A DNA stretch of 64,000 nt from Talinum fruticosum (GCA_021018815.1 JAITYX010000003.1:12047501-12111500), one strand, 5' to 3'; positions 1-11,430 are shown, counted from the stretch's first letter. A program made the numbers and translations. Notes: generated by a model from the letters alone, not told the origin.

Positions 1-674
1 GTCTTGGGACCATAGGGGTAGCTCTTATCAAGGAGATGAAGATGGTCGGTTCTCCACATCCGTCTTGGAGGACTTCGAGAATTTCATATTTAATGATGAC
101 TTTGAGGGTGATGCTTAGAAGATTCCCTTACGCTTCCACCATTGATGATTAGAGAGTCCTTGTAGGGTGTTTGTTTATTTAGTATTAGCTTTTTAAAGAT
201 GAGTCTTATGCAATGGGATGAAATGTAAGACTCAATTCTAAGAAATGCGTTCTTCTATTTAATACGATGCAAAAGGACTTAAGGAAATGTACAAAGACTA
301 ATTTTAAAAAACGCACTAGCCCCGATTCCCCCAAAAGAATAATTAAAAGAAAAAGGAAAATATCAAGTGCATGGTTTGAAACACGGTTGGCGCAATGGCT
401 TGGGATAGAAAAGAACACAACCCAAGGAGTGCTTTGGGTCGAAGAAATGTATGAACCGGGCCTCGGGCCTAGCCATTGGGTGGTCGGCGCCCGTCACGTG
501 GCAAAACTAGGGTGCTAACGACTATAGTGGCCAAGTTGCGGTAGGACTCGAAAAGCTCATAAAAACACCAACAAATAGGATCCAAGCTTGCGTCCCCGAA
601 AAGTGTCAAGCACAAAACCTTCGCGAAATAAAATCGAGAGAATCCAAGTGTCTCCTGTTTCCCTCTAAAAGAAA
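1..674 (-). other. 3' noncoding region of a minus-strand Tat/Ogre element
   Basis: No coding sequence is supported here. Bases about 100-330 resemble bases about 63230-63560 in the same orientation; both contain the string ccttgtagggtgttt and then a stretch around actctattctaagaa. At the right end of the window that repeat lies just inside a minus-strand LTR, so this segment is best read as the region between a 3' LTR lying left of base 1 and the end of pol. The orientation is inferred from the pol fragment at 2680-5330. Confidence 0.5.
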
Positions 675-2231
675 ATGAATTTCATGGTCGAGTTCGCCCG
701 GTGGATGCATGAGATGAATAACACTAACAGATCCGGATTGTTAAATTATGGGCTGAATATCCTATTCAAGATATGCCAAATGAAGGTCCACTAACCTTTG
801 TTGAGGGCTGTTGTGGGTTTTGGGACCCGCACCATCAAGCCTTCAGGTTTGGGGATAAGGAACTGTGCCCCCTGCTTGAAGAATTCGCTGCCATATTAGG
901 CAGCTATAGGCATACAAAAACCAATATTACCCAAATCATCCGAAAACCTCCTGAAATTGAGCAATAAGAATCTAGGGTGGATTCTTATGGGAAAAAGGTA
1001 AATCTGACCCAAGATCGGCATACATATGCCTATTCTAAGGCAATCATCATTCCACGGCGGCGAGCCATCATCACTTGTTTGATAGGTGAGTTCTTGCTTG
1101 TAGAAGGTTAAGGGGACATGGCACCAGCGACACTACTCGTGTTTAGTTGAACAATTAGAGAATTATTGTGTTCATAGTTCTCTGAGACGATCATAGGCTT
1201 GGACCGGGTTGAAGCAAATGCTCGAGCAAACTTCTCCGCGAGTCCCCTGTTATTGCAGGTAAGTACATAATGACATATGAGACTAGGCAGCAAGGATCAG
1301 TAGCAGCGCCGGCCACACGATGGTTGTCCGACACCATTGAGGCTGGAACGTCACTGGTTCATGCAAAAAGTCTCTAGCTTTCGCCCTTTTCTTTTTTTTC
1401 GTCACTTCTTCGCCTTTTGTTTTTATTAATTTTGCTCTTGTTGGGCCTAAAATAAATTGGACTATGGTCATCTAGGACACTTATTTTGATTTTGCATCTA
1501 TGATGTGCACATTTAGTTGATGGAGCATTTAAAGCAAATTCAGTCTTCACCGAAAGCTAATGCATATTTATTTGTACATTTTTGCCAGCGAAAATGAGGA
1601 GAGGTTGTAGCTGATCACCCGGCTTCTTGGTGGGAAGAGTACCTTAGAAATCATAGCAACGATATAACATTCGATGTTGAACACTAGAAGGTGTCCCGAT
1701 TTAGGACACACACCATGTAGCATCCCTTTGTATGCTTATTGGGCCTAAAAGGCGGCACATAGTACTTCCCCGAGTGTGTGTTGCGGAACGTGGGAAGAGA
1801 GAAAATGATTCCATTGTTGGACTACTTCGGCCTTCCACTTTTGATCTGTTTGAGGGATTTGGTAACTCTAAGCGGGCTAGATCCTGGCCTACATATTAGA
1901 TGAACCTACCAAAGTTGTTGACACCTCACGGCCACACCCAACACTATTTTTTCTCCTTATTATCCGGAGTGGATAATAGAAGTCGATCCCCAACGATGCA
2001 AGGCACTAAAAGCCAAAGAGCTGGATCCTAAAGAAGTTGTCCCTGCTGCTGCCCCTATTCGAATCGCGTAGTAAACCCTTGGGTGGCTGAATGCATTCGG
2101 CGAAGAGAAATTAAAGTCAAGGAAGCTGAAGAAAGGAGGGCCCACAGAATCAAAGAACTGAAGGAACACACCCGGGATGACGGAGTTGAGTCTAATGATC
2201 CAAAAGGAAAGAAAATAAAGATAGACTAGGG
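675..2231 (+). pseudogene. Antisense extra ORF of a Tat/Ogre element, plant-mobile-domain-like, decayed
   Basis: The start is the first ATG in frame with MNFMVEFARWMHEMN (675). One frameshift leads to the best-preserved stretch at 773-967, with GFWDPHHQAFRFGDKELCP and LLEEFAAILG, the WDPxHxxFRFGxxELCPxxEEF pattern of ORFs related to the plant mobile domain found in Ogre-type elements. Further in-family pieces follow: ASWWEEYLRNHSND near 1640, VLRNVGREKMIPLLDYFGLP near 1770-1835 and a lysine/glutamate-rich, probably coiled tail to about 2230. Several stops and frameshifts make it a pseudogene. It lies on the plus strand directly beyond the end of a minus-strand pol, as expected for the antisense extra ORFs known in the Tat lineage. 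A decayed host gene with this domain is possible but less likely. The ancestral molecular function is unknown. Confidence 0.65.
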
Positions 2232-2680
2232 CTTAGGATAGAATAAAAAGAGAAGGAGGTTTAGTTTTGCCTCTTTAGAACAATCTTATTATTATTTTAG
2301 AAGTAGTGTGCATACAATTGTTTCCCTTTATTAGTTTTCCCTTTATTATTAAATAAAGTTAATTATTGTGCTATACTTTTATATTTTATCGCTCAACTAG
2401 AGGTAAAAATAAATAAATTGGACCGCCTAATTGGACCGTCCTGAAAATAAATAAAAGACAATAATGGACCGCTTAATTGGACTGTCCAGGAAGTAAATAA
2501 GGGAACCTTTTAATCTAACCGTTGAAAGCAAATTATAGAGTCCACAAAAGAACATGGCCTAGCCAGCCCACCGTTGCCCTGTGGTAGCCGGCGCCCGCCA
2601 TAGCCTTGCCTGGTTGGGCCGTGCTCGCCCTACTATCTAGGGTTGTACTAGACATAATATTTTTTCAGCTGATCTAGGTT
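2232..2680. other. Spacer between the antisense ORF and pol
   Basis: No ORF is supported. The first half is AT-rich and holds the short tandem repeat at 2402-2502. The second half (about 2555-2640) is GC-rich and resembles the GC-rich stretches seen in the U5 part of the gypsy LTRs. The integrase C-terminus begins (minus strand) just to the right. Confidence 0.45.
2402..2502. repeat. Two-unit tandem repeat, period about 46 bp
   Basis: Units start near 2418 and 2464. Each holds two half-repeats of the form ttggaccg(c/t)c(t/c)taattgg followed by an A-rich aaataaataa tail. It lies in the noncoding spacer. Confidence 0.7.
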
Positions 2681-5330
2681 CGTATACTTGGATAATCTCC
2701 TCCATCCAAATCAGTTAATTTCACTGCTCCGGTAGGTAAGATCCGACTAAGTATAAATGGACTTTGCCAATTGGGCTTAAATTTCCCTCTTGGGTCTTAC
2801 ATTGGTGCTCTTATTTTCTCAAGGACCAAATCACCAACTTGTAAATTTCCTGGCTTAACCTTATAATTAAAGGCCCTAGATATATGTGCTTGGTACATTT
2901 GATCATTGTGCAACACATTGAGCCGCCTCTCATCCAATAGCACTAACTCTTCATACCGTGCTTTAGCACATTCTACTTCTGGAATTTGGCTTTCAGCAAC
3001 TATCCTTCAACAGGGAATTGTAATATCGATTGGAAGGATTACTTCCATGCCATAAACTAGGGAGTAAGGCGTTAGTCTCGTTGAGGTTCCGATAGAAGTT
3101 TGATAACCCCACAAAGCGACGAGCGGCTTATCACGCCAATCCTTAGAAGTAACTACCATTTTCTCCTTTATTTTAGGAATGTTTTTATGAGATGCTTCAA
3201 CTACTTCGTTGGTCCGAGGGCGATACAAGGAAGATTTATGATGTTCAATCGTGTGCTTCTCTAGCAAATCTGTTACCTCTTTCTTAAAGTGACTACCATG
3301 GTCACTAATTAGCTCGTGGGGCACCGCATAGCGACAAGTGATATTCCGGGTAATGAATGGCTACCTGTTTCGAAGTCAATGTTGCATAAGAGGCTACCTC
3401 TACACATTTTGTGAAGTAGTCAATTGCTACTAATACAAATTCATGACCGCCTGCTCCTTTAGGGGTCACCTTGCCCATAATGTCAATTTTCCAAACCGAA
3501 AATGGCCAAGGTGAAGCTAAAGTTTTGAGAAATGACGGTGGTTAGTGTGTAAATTTGTATACACATGACATCTATGGCATCTTCTAGCAAAATCATGACA
3601 GATCTGCCGCCATGGTCGACGAGTAATACCCAAGTCTCTGAACCTTCGGACCAACATCTTACCATTCATATGTGGTCCACACTCCCCACCATGAATCTCT
3701 TCTATGACGTGCTTTGCTTCATGTTGGTTGACACAAAGTAAGCTAATCCCAGAATTTGTTTTTGTACGGTTGCCCTTGATTAATGAAGAATTTGGTAGCC
3801 AACATCCCGATGGCTCATTGAGCTCTAGGTGTGGAGTTCATGGGATACTCTTATTTAACCAAATATTGATAAATGTCATGATATTAACTAGTATGGTCCG
3901 TATTAGACGGTTCTAACGTGCGGACATATGCATGGTAATTCTGAAGCTCAATGTGGACGGGCATTGAATGAATGCCTATAGGGATATTGATCATCAATGT
4001 TAACTTAACTAATGCATCTGCGAATCGATTATCATCCAAAGGAAGGTAAGTGAAAGGGATGTTCTTAAAGTGTTTGGACAATTCTATCATATATGCTTGG
4101 TATGATGCCAAGGCTTCACTACATACCTTCCACCTTTGCAAAATCTTCTTGATGATTAAATTGGAGTCACCGAAAATGCTGATAATCTTAACCCTAATCA
4201 CTATAACAACTTCAAGTCCCGTGACGCAAGCTTCATATTTTGCAGCGTTGCTTGGTGACTTCGAAGTATAAATTGACCGAAATGGGAGTATATGCTCCTC
4301 TAGTGCGATTAAGAGAATCCCTACTCCAAAGCCCTTCGATTGGAAACGCCATCGAAGTACATTGTCGAAATGTCCACCTCTACTTGTAAAATATCTTCAT
4401 TTGGAATGTCAAGGTGTTCGGGTTGCGATTCATGTATGGGTAGATCGGCTAAGAATTCCGACGCTCTCCTTCCTTTAATCGCTTTTTAGGGATGAACTTC
4501 AGTTCAAATTTGGACAGACATGATAATCCATCTTTCTATCATGCAACCGATAGGTGGTTGTTCAAGTATGTACTTAATAGGATTCATTGGAGCTACCACA
4601 TGCACCAAGTAAGCTAACATGTAGTGTCCGAGCTTCTAAGTAGCCCGGACTAGTGCCAACAATGTCTTTTCTAATGGCGTGTATCTAGTCTCATAATCCA
4701 GCAACTTTTTATTTAGGCTGTAGATTGAGCGCTTTTCTTTCCCGTCTTGTTCAGCCAGCATGGCTCCCATCGTTGTCTCCATTGTGGTGAGATACAAAAG
4801 CAAAGGTTTCTCTAGTTGGGGTGGAACTAGCACTAGAGGATTAGCTAGGTATTCCTTATCCTTCTTGATTTCTTGTTGGCACTCGGCATCGCAAATGGGC
4901 TCACATCCTTTCGTTAACTTCTTGATAATCGGCTCACGGACTATAGTTAATTTTGATATGAAATCATTGATGTATTGTAAACGTCCTAAGAAACCCCTTA
5001 TCTCTTTTTACGTGCTAAGGCGGAGAGATCTCCTGAATGGTTGTGATCTTGGATGGTCAACTTCAATTCTGTAAGACTCGACAACATCGCATAGCGAGTT
5101 ACTCGAGGTCACTCCAAAGGCACACTTTTGAGGATTAAGGCACATGTTGTATTTTCGGAGTCTCCGGAATAATTTCCTAAGGATAGGTAGGTGCACTGCC
5201 CTATCTTTAGACTTTATGATGATGTAAACTTCAGCTTCCTCGTGGATCATGTCATGTAATAAGGTTGGTGTTTGTCCTCCGATACGTTGCATCGACATTC
5301 TTGAACCCAAATGGCATCACCACATAGCAG
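2680..5330 (-). pseudogene. Tat/Ogre-type gypsy pol, 5'-truncated: RT (C-terminal part)-RNase H-second RNase H-integrase
   Basis: Reading leftwards from 5330: RT from VVMPFG (near 5310) through TLLHDMIHEEAEVY and NMCLNPQKCAFGVTS (about 5020-5270), then the connection FISKLTIVREPIIKK (about 4900-4990); RNase H at about 4636-4833 (LLLYLTTMETTMGAML, DYETRYTPLEKT); a second RNase H-like domain at about 3890-4420 (GDSNLII, LPLDDNRFADALVKL), diagnostic of the Tat group; the integrase zinc-binding part at about 3660-3790 (GGECGPHMNGKMLVR); the integrase core at 3007-3324 (ISDHGSHFKK, YRPRTNEVVEAS); and a chromodomain-free C-terminus to 2680 (KPGNLQVGDLVL, AVKLTDLDGGDY). The catalytic YVDD of RT has lost VDD: the reading goes from EVY directly to IIIKSKDR (near 5215-5235). 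Many stops are present. The fragment begins abruptly in RT where it meets an LTR fragment at 5331. Confidence 0.88.
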
Positions 5331-6028
5331 TTCTATATTTAGAGGAAGAGTCCTAGGTCACGAATGACCTAGGCTTTGCGTCCAGCCTGCCGTCCAAACT
5401 AGCAAAAATAAAACAGGGCCGATTCTTATAAGATTGAACCGAGATAGAGAGGATAGAACTGGAAAGAACCCCGTTGGTGGGCACCGGCCACCCGGGGACT
5501 CCTACGTTTTCGTGCCCTAGTCTGTCTCCAAGGGACTATTTAAGGCAAAACGCAATATTTCACTTAAAACTTTAGGGTTGCAGGCGCATGCCATGACGTC
5601 GTTTTGAGGCGAGACGGCTCCTAGTTTTGTATGGACTGCTTCGTAGAAATGAATTGCAACACTTTGATGATCGTAATCATAAAATACAACGCTTTAACGC
5701 CATTTTCAAGTCTTGATCTCCTTATCCGATTAGACAAAAGTATAATATTGTATTCTAAGCTGGGAATTTCCCAACACATAGCTCTTGACTCCATTGTCTC
5801 CGAAGACTTGGCCCGGTTCTTGGATCGCTCGAAAGAAAGGGGGATTTGTGTACCGAGCCAAGGCAAAAGGCTATTTATTTGGTGTTGGGGGTTCTTTGTG
5901 GTTTACTAGCATATGTCGTACCAATCTATCACGAGTGTGAGATCTAAATCCTCAAATAGGACTCGGGATTTTCATCATCGGGCCAACATAACAAAATAAA
6001 GAAATAAAGATATAAGAGACGACATCGT
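5331..6028 (-). repeat. Gypsy LTR U3 fragment (minus), between RT and RNase H sequence
   Basis: About 700 bp matching, in reverse, the first third of the LTR at 53546-55481, including the stretch where that copy has a cluster of glutamine/arginine-like codons and cgacgtcgttttgaggcg (near 5595). The left edge is at the TATA-like CTAAATATAGA (minus strand), preceded by the dyad at 5352-5373. The right edge stops about 25 bp short of the LTR terminus. It joins RT sequence on the left and RNase H sequence of a different copy on the right, with no target duplication seen. Confidence 0.75.
5352..5373 (-). promoter_or_regulatory. Dyad CCTAGGT-N8-ACCTAGG upstream of the LTR TATA region
   Basis: A perfect 7-bp inverted repeat with an 8-bp spacer, in the same place relative to the TATA region as at 23670-23691, 50411-50432 and 54183-54204. 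It is probably a promoter-proximal protein-binding site of this LTR family; function is inferred. Confidence 0.5.
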
Positions 6029-7230
6029 GCTCTTCTTTTCCATACCGCTGAGCTAGCATGGCTTCTATCACGGTTTTTGTTGTGGTGAGGTATAAGAGTA
6101 AAAGCTTCCCTAGTTAGGGTGTCACTAATATTGGAGGGTTGGCAAGATATTACTTAACCTTCTTGAATGCTTTTTAGTACTCATCATCCCAAATAGGCTC
6201 AGCCCCTTTGTTAGGCTTCTTAAAAACGATTTCACATACCATAGTGAGTTTGGATATGAAACAATTAATGTACTTTAAATGTCGCAGGAAACCTCGTATC
6301 TCGTTCTCAAACTTCGGCGCAGAATCTCCTAGATAGCTTGAGCTTGTATGGATCAACTTGCATTGTTCTAAGACTAACAACATAGCCTAATGGTTTTCCT
6401 GAGCTTACTCCAAAGCACAATTTTGAGGATTAAGGCGTATGTTATACTTTCTTAGTCTTTCCAAGAAATTTCTAATGCTTGGGTAAGTGCCCTGCCCTAT
6501 GCATGGACTTAATGATCACATCGTCCACATAGGCCTCAATTTCTTAGTGGGTCATGTCGTCCAATAATGTTATAGACGTCCTCTTCCTTGATTTTCAATG
6601 CCCATTCGGGTTTTATCCTTCTAAGCTTCGCTTAAGCGGCTTGGCATCTTCCTAAAGTGGAATTCTATGTTTCACTATACTTGGATCTATCTCCCGCGTG
6701 TCTTAGTAGAACCACGCAAAAACATCTATGAGCTCTATAAAGAGCGATGTGAATTGCTTCTACTCTTCTAGATTATGTGTTTTCGCAATTTTGACCTCTT
6801 GGGGTTGATAAACCGATCCCAGATTAATTGTTATTGTTTCTTCTATTATTGGTGAACAATTTTCGTTATCTTCAGTAACTATTATTAATTCTTTGGGGAT
6901 TTCTTGTTCATCATTAAAGGAAAAACAATTAAAAATAAGAGAAGGCAAGGTCTAAGCAGAAAGGTTCGTCTTATTGAATGAGGAAATGAGTGCATCGGGC
7001 TCAAAAATAGAAATTAAGAAATTAGAAACAATAGAACTATAAGAAACAGGAACATAAATAAAAGCCCTAGCACTAGAATCGGGAATGGGAAGCTCTCCTA
7101 AGTTAACAACAAATTCTTGGCTTTCCTTAGCATCGATCCCGATAATATGCTTGGACCCTTCGGCATCGATGTCGGTGATGAATCTAGGCGGATCAAACTA
7201 CGAGTGCGACATGGCTCGAGACAGTGATTA
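6029..7230 (-). pseudogene. Gypsy pol fragment: RT and start of RNase H (minus)
   Basis: Reading leftwards from about 7230: the acidic linker that precedes RT (NDEQEIPKELI and EETITINLGSV, about 6790-6925), RT core remnants, the catalytic motif YVDD intact at 6520-6531 (codons reading EAYVDDVIIK), NPQ-like sequence near 6430, the connection FENEIRGFLRHLKYINCFISK (about 6230-6310), and the start of RNase H (TKTVIEAMLAQRYGKEE) up to 6029. The domains overlap those at 4636-5330, so this is a second element copy, not a continuation of the first. It is the only one of the four gypsy RTs in the window where YVDD survives, but stops and frameshifts still disable it. Confidence 0.85.
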
Positions 7231-8330
7231 AACCGAATTCCCCTCTAGGTTCTTCTCCTGTCCAAACATCAGATTAGAGATAATATTCCCAGCTAAATTG
7301 GTCAAAGTCTAGTGTGTGGACTATATCTCTACAAGGGTGCCTCCTTTTCTATCACATGCCAGTCATTAAAAATTTCCAAATCGGGTACTAGAATGACCTC
7401 ATTCCCTTTGAGGTAATAAGGCTCGGGAAAGCCCTAGGGGAAATTATACCCTTTTTTAAAAAATGGCCCGTTTAGGGTATGAGGAATGTGCTTGATGGAA
7501 CGTACTTGTGTATGGTGCGGTCTTCCTTATTTGAATCTCCCACATGGCTTGAGCTATTTCCTTGGTAGTAGGTTGATAGCCTAGCCCAAATTTGTAGTTG
7601 TTAGTGGGTTCAAGGGGTGGAAAATTGGGTGGTATGCCCTTTGGCCTGCAGCTAGACCAGGAAAATACCCTTTCTTCCTTAACATCAAGTTGACGCTAGG
7701 GTTGCCATCAGAATTGAAGTGAACTAGTGCTTTATCCTTATCTAAAGCGGCAATAGTCTCAAATCCATAAAGCTCCTTGTGCTTAATTTCTACGACCCAT
7801 TCTTTGCGGTTTATAGTAGCACGGAGATTATCCCCATTGACGATGACAACTTGATCTTTGATGATTATCTTAACTTTCTGGTGTAGTGTAGAGGGCACTC
7901 GCTTGTTGGTCATGTAACGAAGGACATCCTAGAAGCGAGTTAAATGTAGCTGAAATGTCTAGGACTTAGAAATCAATGTTCTTCACAACTGGCCCTTCAT
8001 TAATTGGTAAGGTCACCATGCCCAAGACTGTCCTTTTAGAATTATGATAGCCTTGGAGATGAACAATCTATTTAGAGAGTTGTTGCTCTCGATACCCAAC
8101 CTTTTGGCGGTCCTGCAAGGACAAACATTCACAGACCAATCCGTTGTTTATTAAGGTTAGGGGAATGAACTTGTTAAGGCATGTTATGGTTAAATAAAGG
8201 GCATTATTATGTGCAATGCCTTCTTTAGGTAGATCTTTCTGGTCAAAGGTAATGGTTCTATCCCCACTATTGACCAATCCTACTACTTCCTCAAAGGTGG
8301 TTTCAAGAGAGACCTCAATTGTGCAAAGTG
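7231..8330 (-). pseudogene. Gypsy retropepsin and protease-RT linker (minus)
   Basis: The protease part lies at about 8068-8290: GDRTITFDQKDLP, AHNNALYLTITCLNKF, then LINNGL where relatives at 44467 have LVDNG. The catalytic Asp is therefore replaced by Asn here. Downstream (7581-7913) is a family-conserved segment with VPSTLHQKVKIIIK, the acidic KHKELYGFETIAAL and KKGYFPGLAAGQRAYH. Further stops follow to 7230, including the conserved stretch with FDPP-type sequence that leads into RT. It belongs to the same element as the gag at 8746-10130. Confidence 0.8.
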
Positions 8331-8382
8331 TGTCAATTAAGGCCTGCTTGTGTTTTTGTGAAGTAGATATGAGTTTTCAAAC

Positions 8383-8745
8383 AGAGATGTCGGCATTTAG
8401 CATTTGAAGGCTGTTTCGAGGATCAAGTCTTCTCCTTTAGCGGCTTTAGGTTCTTTTGGGGCTTCTTGAGTCTCTTGTGGACCTACAGGTGCATTATGTC
8501 GTCGAGATCTAGTGAGGAGTTAGACTTTTAGACTCTTCGATACTCCCCAAAAGTATGTTGTGGACCCACGACCAAATAGAGATATCGGCTTTTGGCTTTA
8601 AAAGTTATTTCGGGATTGGATCTTCTTTTTAGCAGCTTTAGGTTTTTTGGGGCTTCAAGAGTCTGTTGTGAACCCACGGGTGCATTATGCCATCCGGATA
8701 TTGTGAGCAATTGGATTTACTGGACTTTTCGATTCTCCCTAAAAG
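8383..8745 (-). repeat. Tandem duplication, about 195 bp, in the gag-protease linker
   Basis: The unit beginning agagat(g/a)tcggc at 8383 recurs at 8578. Both contain a ttagg-tt-ttttggggctt core, a ga(g)tct(c/g)ttgtg stretch and ggtgcattatg. The units have diverged by many point changes, so the duplication is old. Relatives elsewhere in the window show only one equivalent. Confidence 0.75.
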
Positions 8746-10130
8746 GCTTCTTCTTCCAAGGGTGGTGTGCCCCGGAAGAAGTTGTTGTTGTTGTCATCTT
8801 TGGTTTTATACACGTCTTCTTCATCACTTACCCACAATCCATGGACTTCGGGTCTAGAGGAGGCATGCTAGGAAGTGGTTTGGACTCATTTATGTCTTGA
8901 ATGAAGACAAATGGGTCCCACTATCCTTGAATGGGTTCGAGAGAATATAGCTAGGTGCCGCTGAAAGGATTTTTGTTGTTGCTCGTTTTACGGGCGGTCT
9001 TAGGAAGAGGGAGTTTACCATTACGGAATACACATTGCAGCTTATTGTTTAATGTTTAACATTGCTTGGTGTCGTGTCGTGTCGTCGTGCACGATGGTAT
9101 TTGTAAAGGCATCCCAGTTTTTATACTCTTTTGTAGTTTCGATTCTGCTCTTACGGTGGAAATTCTATTTTCCCTTTGGATAACAGGCAGTCAAGGGCTT
9201 GAGTATACATGGTATCAATTGGAGTGTTGTCATTGTACCTGCTAAGGGCATTGACATCTGCATCCCTGCTAGTATTGCCTTGGTTGTAGGTTTTCTTATC
9301 TTTAGACTAATAATTACCTTTATATCTAATTACAACTTTTGTGGTCATGGTAGATAGTTCTTCTTCTATCAACACTCCAACATCTCTAAGGGTTGAAAAA
9401 CTCATGAATGGTCGGAATTTGTTGTGCTTGTTTGTAGGTAGGATGAAGGTTCTTCATAATGATTCGTACTTGGTCCTTCTTGAAAGGTCAGTTTACCATG
9501 TAGGCAGCCTTTGCCCTCCATCTAGTGAGAACGTCTATAAAACATTCATTCTCGCCTTGCTTGATCAACTCCAAGTCTCTAAGTGTGATAGGTAGATAAG
9601 TGTTGTAGGTGTATTGGTGTAGGAACTCCTTACACGGATCATTTGAATTGGTGACTTTATGTGGGTCAATCGCCTTATACCACTTCATCACGTCACTGTC
9701 AAAAGTCCGTGGAAAGATGATGTGGTAAATGTCTTCTGGTATGTTCTTAAGAGTTATTGCTCCTAAGAAGTTGTGAACATGATGATAGGGATTCTCGAAA
9801 CCTCAAAACTTGATATCGGGCATGATGAACTTAGAGGGCAGCTTCTTTTTGCGGATTGAAGTGAATCCTTTATAGTCAAAGTAGTGATTATTGAACATGG
9901 ATGACTCCCTTAACATTTGTTGTATCTTATCTATATGTGGATGAGACTTGTATTCATCTTTGGGACTTCCTTGAGGAGATAATAGGGGTGGATGACCTCC
10001 TCCTAATAACTCCTCTTCTTCTCCTTTATCGTCTTTCTTATATATTATCCTCAATAGTTTTTACTATAACTTTGAGAGTGTTTGATATGGACTCTATTTT
10101 CTTATTTGGAGCCTCAATCTGGGCTTTCAT
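8746..10130 (-). pseudogene. Gypsy gag (minus), decayed
   Basis: The start is the ATG at 10130 (minus), which aligns with the ATG of the plus-strand relative at 16293: both are followed by an IEA(P/Q)(N/D)KKIE coil. Next come acidic and proline-rich linkers, the family block RESSMFNNHYFDYKGFTSI (about 9840-9910), the capsid-like region MMKWYKAIDPHKVTNSNDPCKEFLHQY-type sequence at about 9500-9690 ending in LTRWRAKAAYMVN, and a C-terminal zinc-knuckle-like K-Y-H-x4-G-H-x4-C remnant near 9060-9120. Stops break it in several places. Solo LTR 1 lies only 36 bp upstream of the start codon. Confidence 0.82.
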
Positions 10131-10166
10131 TTTGGTTGAGGTTTAAGCAAGGTGATGATGGGAGAT

Positions 10167-11430
10167 TGATGGAGAGTCGACAGCTTGGTGTTTTGAGCAG
10201 AATGATATTCATTTGGAGGAGCCATGGATGCTTAAGGGTCAGTTGGAATGTTTCATGATCAAAGGGAAAAGTTCACAACTCTTTCGTTTGGTGCTAACGG
10301 ACCCCGGAGGGTGATGAGTCTAAATCATTAAGTTCTTATGATTTTGTTCATAAATAATTGATTACCAATTTAGTTGAGAAGATTAGTGAAAGTAGCTACC
10401 TAAAATCTCCATGGTGAAGCAAGTAGGTTTGTTCTAGCCAAACCGGGAATATTGCCATTTTATGCTCATGGTACATAAATAAGTTGATGCTTAAAACATG
10501 GTCGGTCCATATCTACTAATGAGGATGCCATAGCCGAATGATGAGCAACAAAGGAAGATGATGACAAGGCATTCTAGAAGCATCAAGAATCAAGGAGTTT
10601 GGAGAAGGGGCAAACAAAGCAAGACCACATGTTCCCAATTTTGGAATACTTGGCTAGAATTCATTCTAGCTTAGCTTGGAGGAAGGGAAAAGAATCTTGT
10701 TAGTTTGTTAGCATTTTAGCTTTAATTTTCAGCTTTGTTTTCAGCTTTGTAAATGCCATTATGAGGCATTATAAATTCAGCTCTCATGCTCCATTGTAAA
10801 ACACTTTTTGATGAATATACAAACCTTGAGTGTTATACTCTTTTTCGGGATGGATTTCTCGAGCCTCTAAATCCTCAAAGCTGTATCCTAGGTTGGCATC
10901 TAGGTGGTGTCCTTTGAGTCTCCCAAACCCCGGTGGTGTTTCTGTATCCGGACCGTTTGAGAGCGCCCCTTGATTCACTCGGTGGTGTTTCGTATCCGAG
11001 CTTGGGTCAAGGTACTATCCAGCGACTTTGCCATTCCATATCTCCCAATCCACGAATCATCTCTTTCCCAAATTTCACACACTTCATCATACATGCGTTG
11101 AGTCCATTTCCACCAAATCTCAGCTTAAACCAAGAATCCCTCCGTCCTCCACATCAAAACCAAACAAAGGGTATCAATCTGTACGTCCAGCCAGCAGCAT
11201 CAACTTCTGGCTATCTGTTCAGGTAGTTACCCTTATCCAAAATTCACGAAACTTGGCCACAACCTTCCTTCATCAGTTACCTCACTCCCCTCCAAGTTTC
11301 GTCCAAATCCAAGCACATTTACCCCTCTTTTCACCTTTTTCCCCAGAACCGCACCTGCAGGTTCTATTCTGCCCGATTGTGTGTTTTGCGGTTTTTCCAT
11401 CTTTTTCTTTGCTTCCGCCACTACACATCA
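10167..11430 (+). mobile_element. Solo LTR-like copy 1 of the 1.27-kb TGATG...CATCA family
   Basis: Starts TGATGGAGAGTCGACAG, ends CCACTACACATCA. The 5-bp duplication GAGAT lies at 10162-10166 and 11431-11435. The uninterrupted relative at 20758-20790 reads gatgatgggagatggttctgg, which fixes the insertion point exactly. No coding domain or internal region is present. There is a TATA-like ATTATAAATTCAGC near 10770, and the motif GGTGGTGT recurs at 10903, 10932 and 10981. I read it as a solo LTR of an unnamed LTR retrotransposon; other copies are at 28835, 35560, 47105, 47743 and 59973. Confidence 0.9.

Noticed and set aside
675..2231. A decayed host gene with a plant mobile domain
   Set aside because: Its position right behind minus-strand integrase and the shared flanking repeat at both window ends fit a transposon-borne antisense ORF better.
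8592..8900. Open frame on the plus strand opposite gypsy protease and gag
   Set aside because: It is antisense to better supported retroelement coding sequence and shows no domain.
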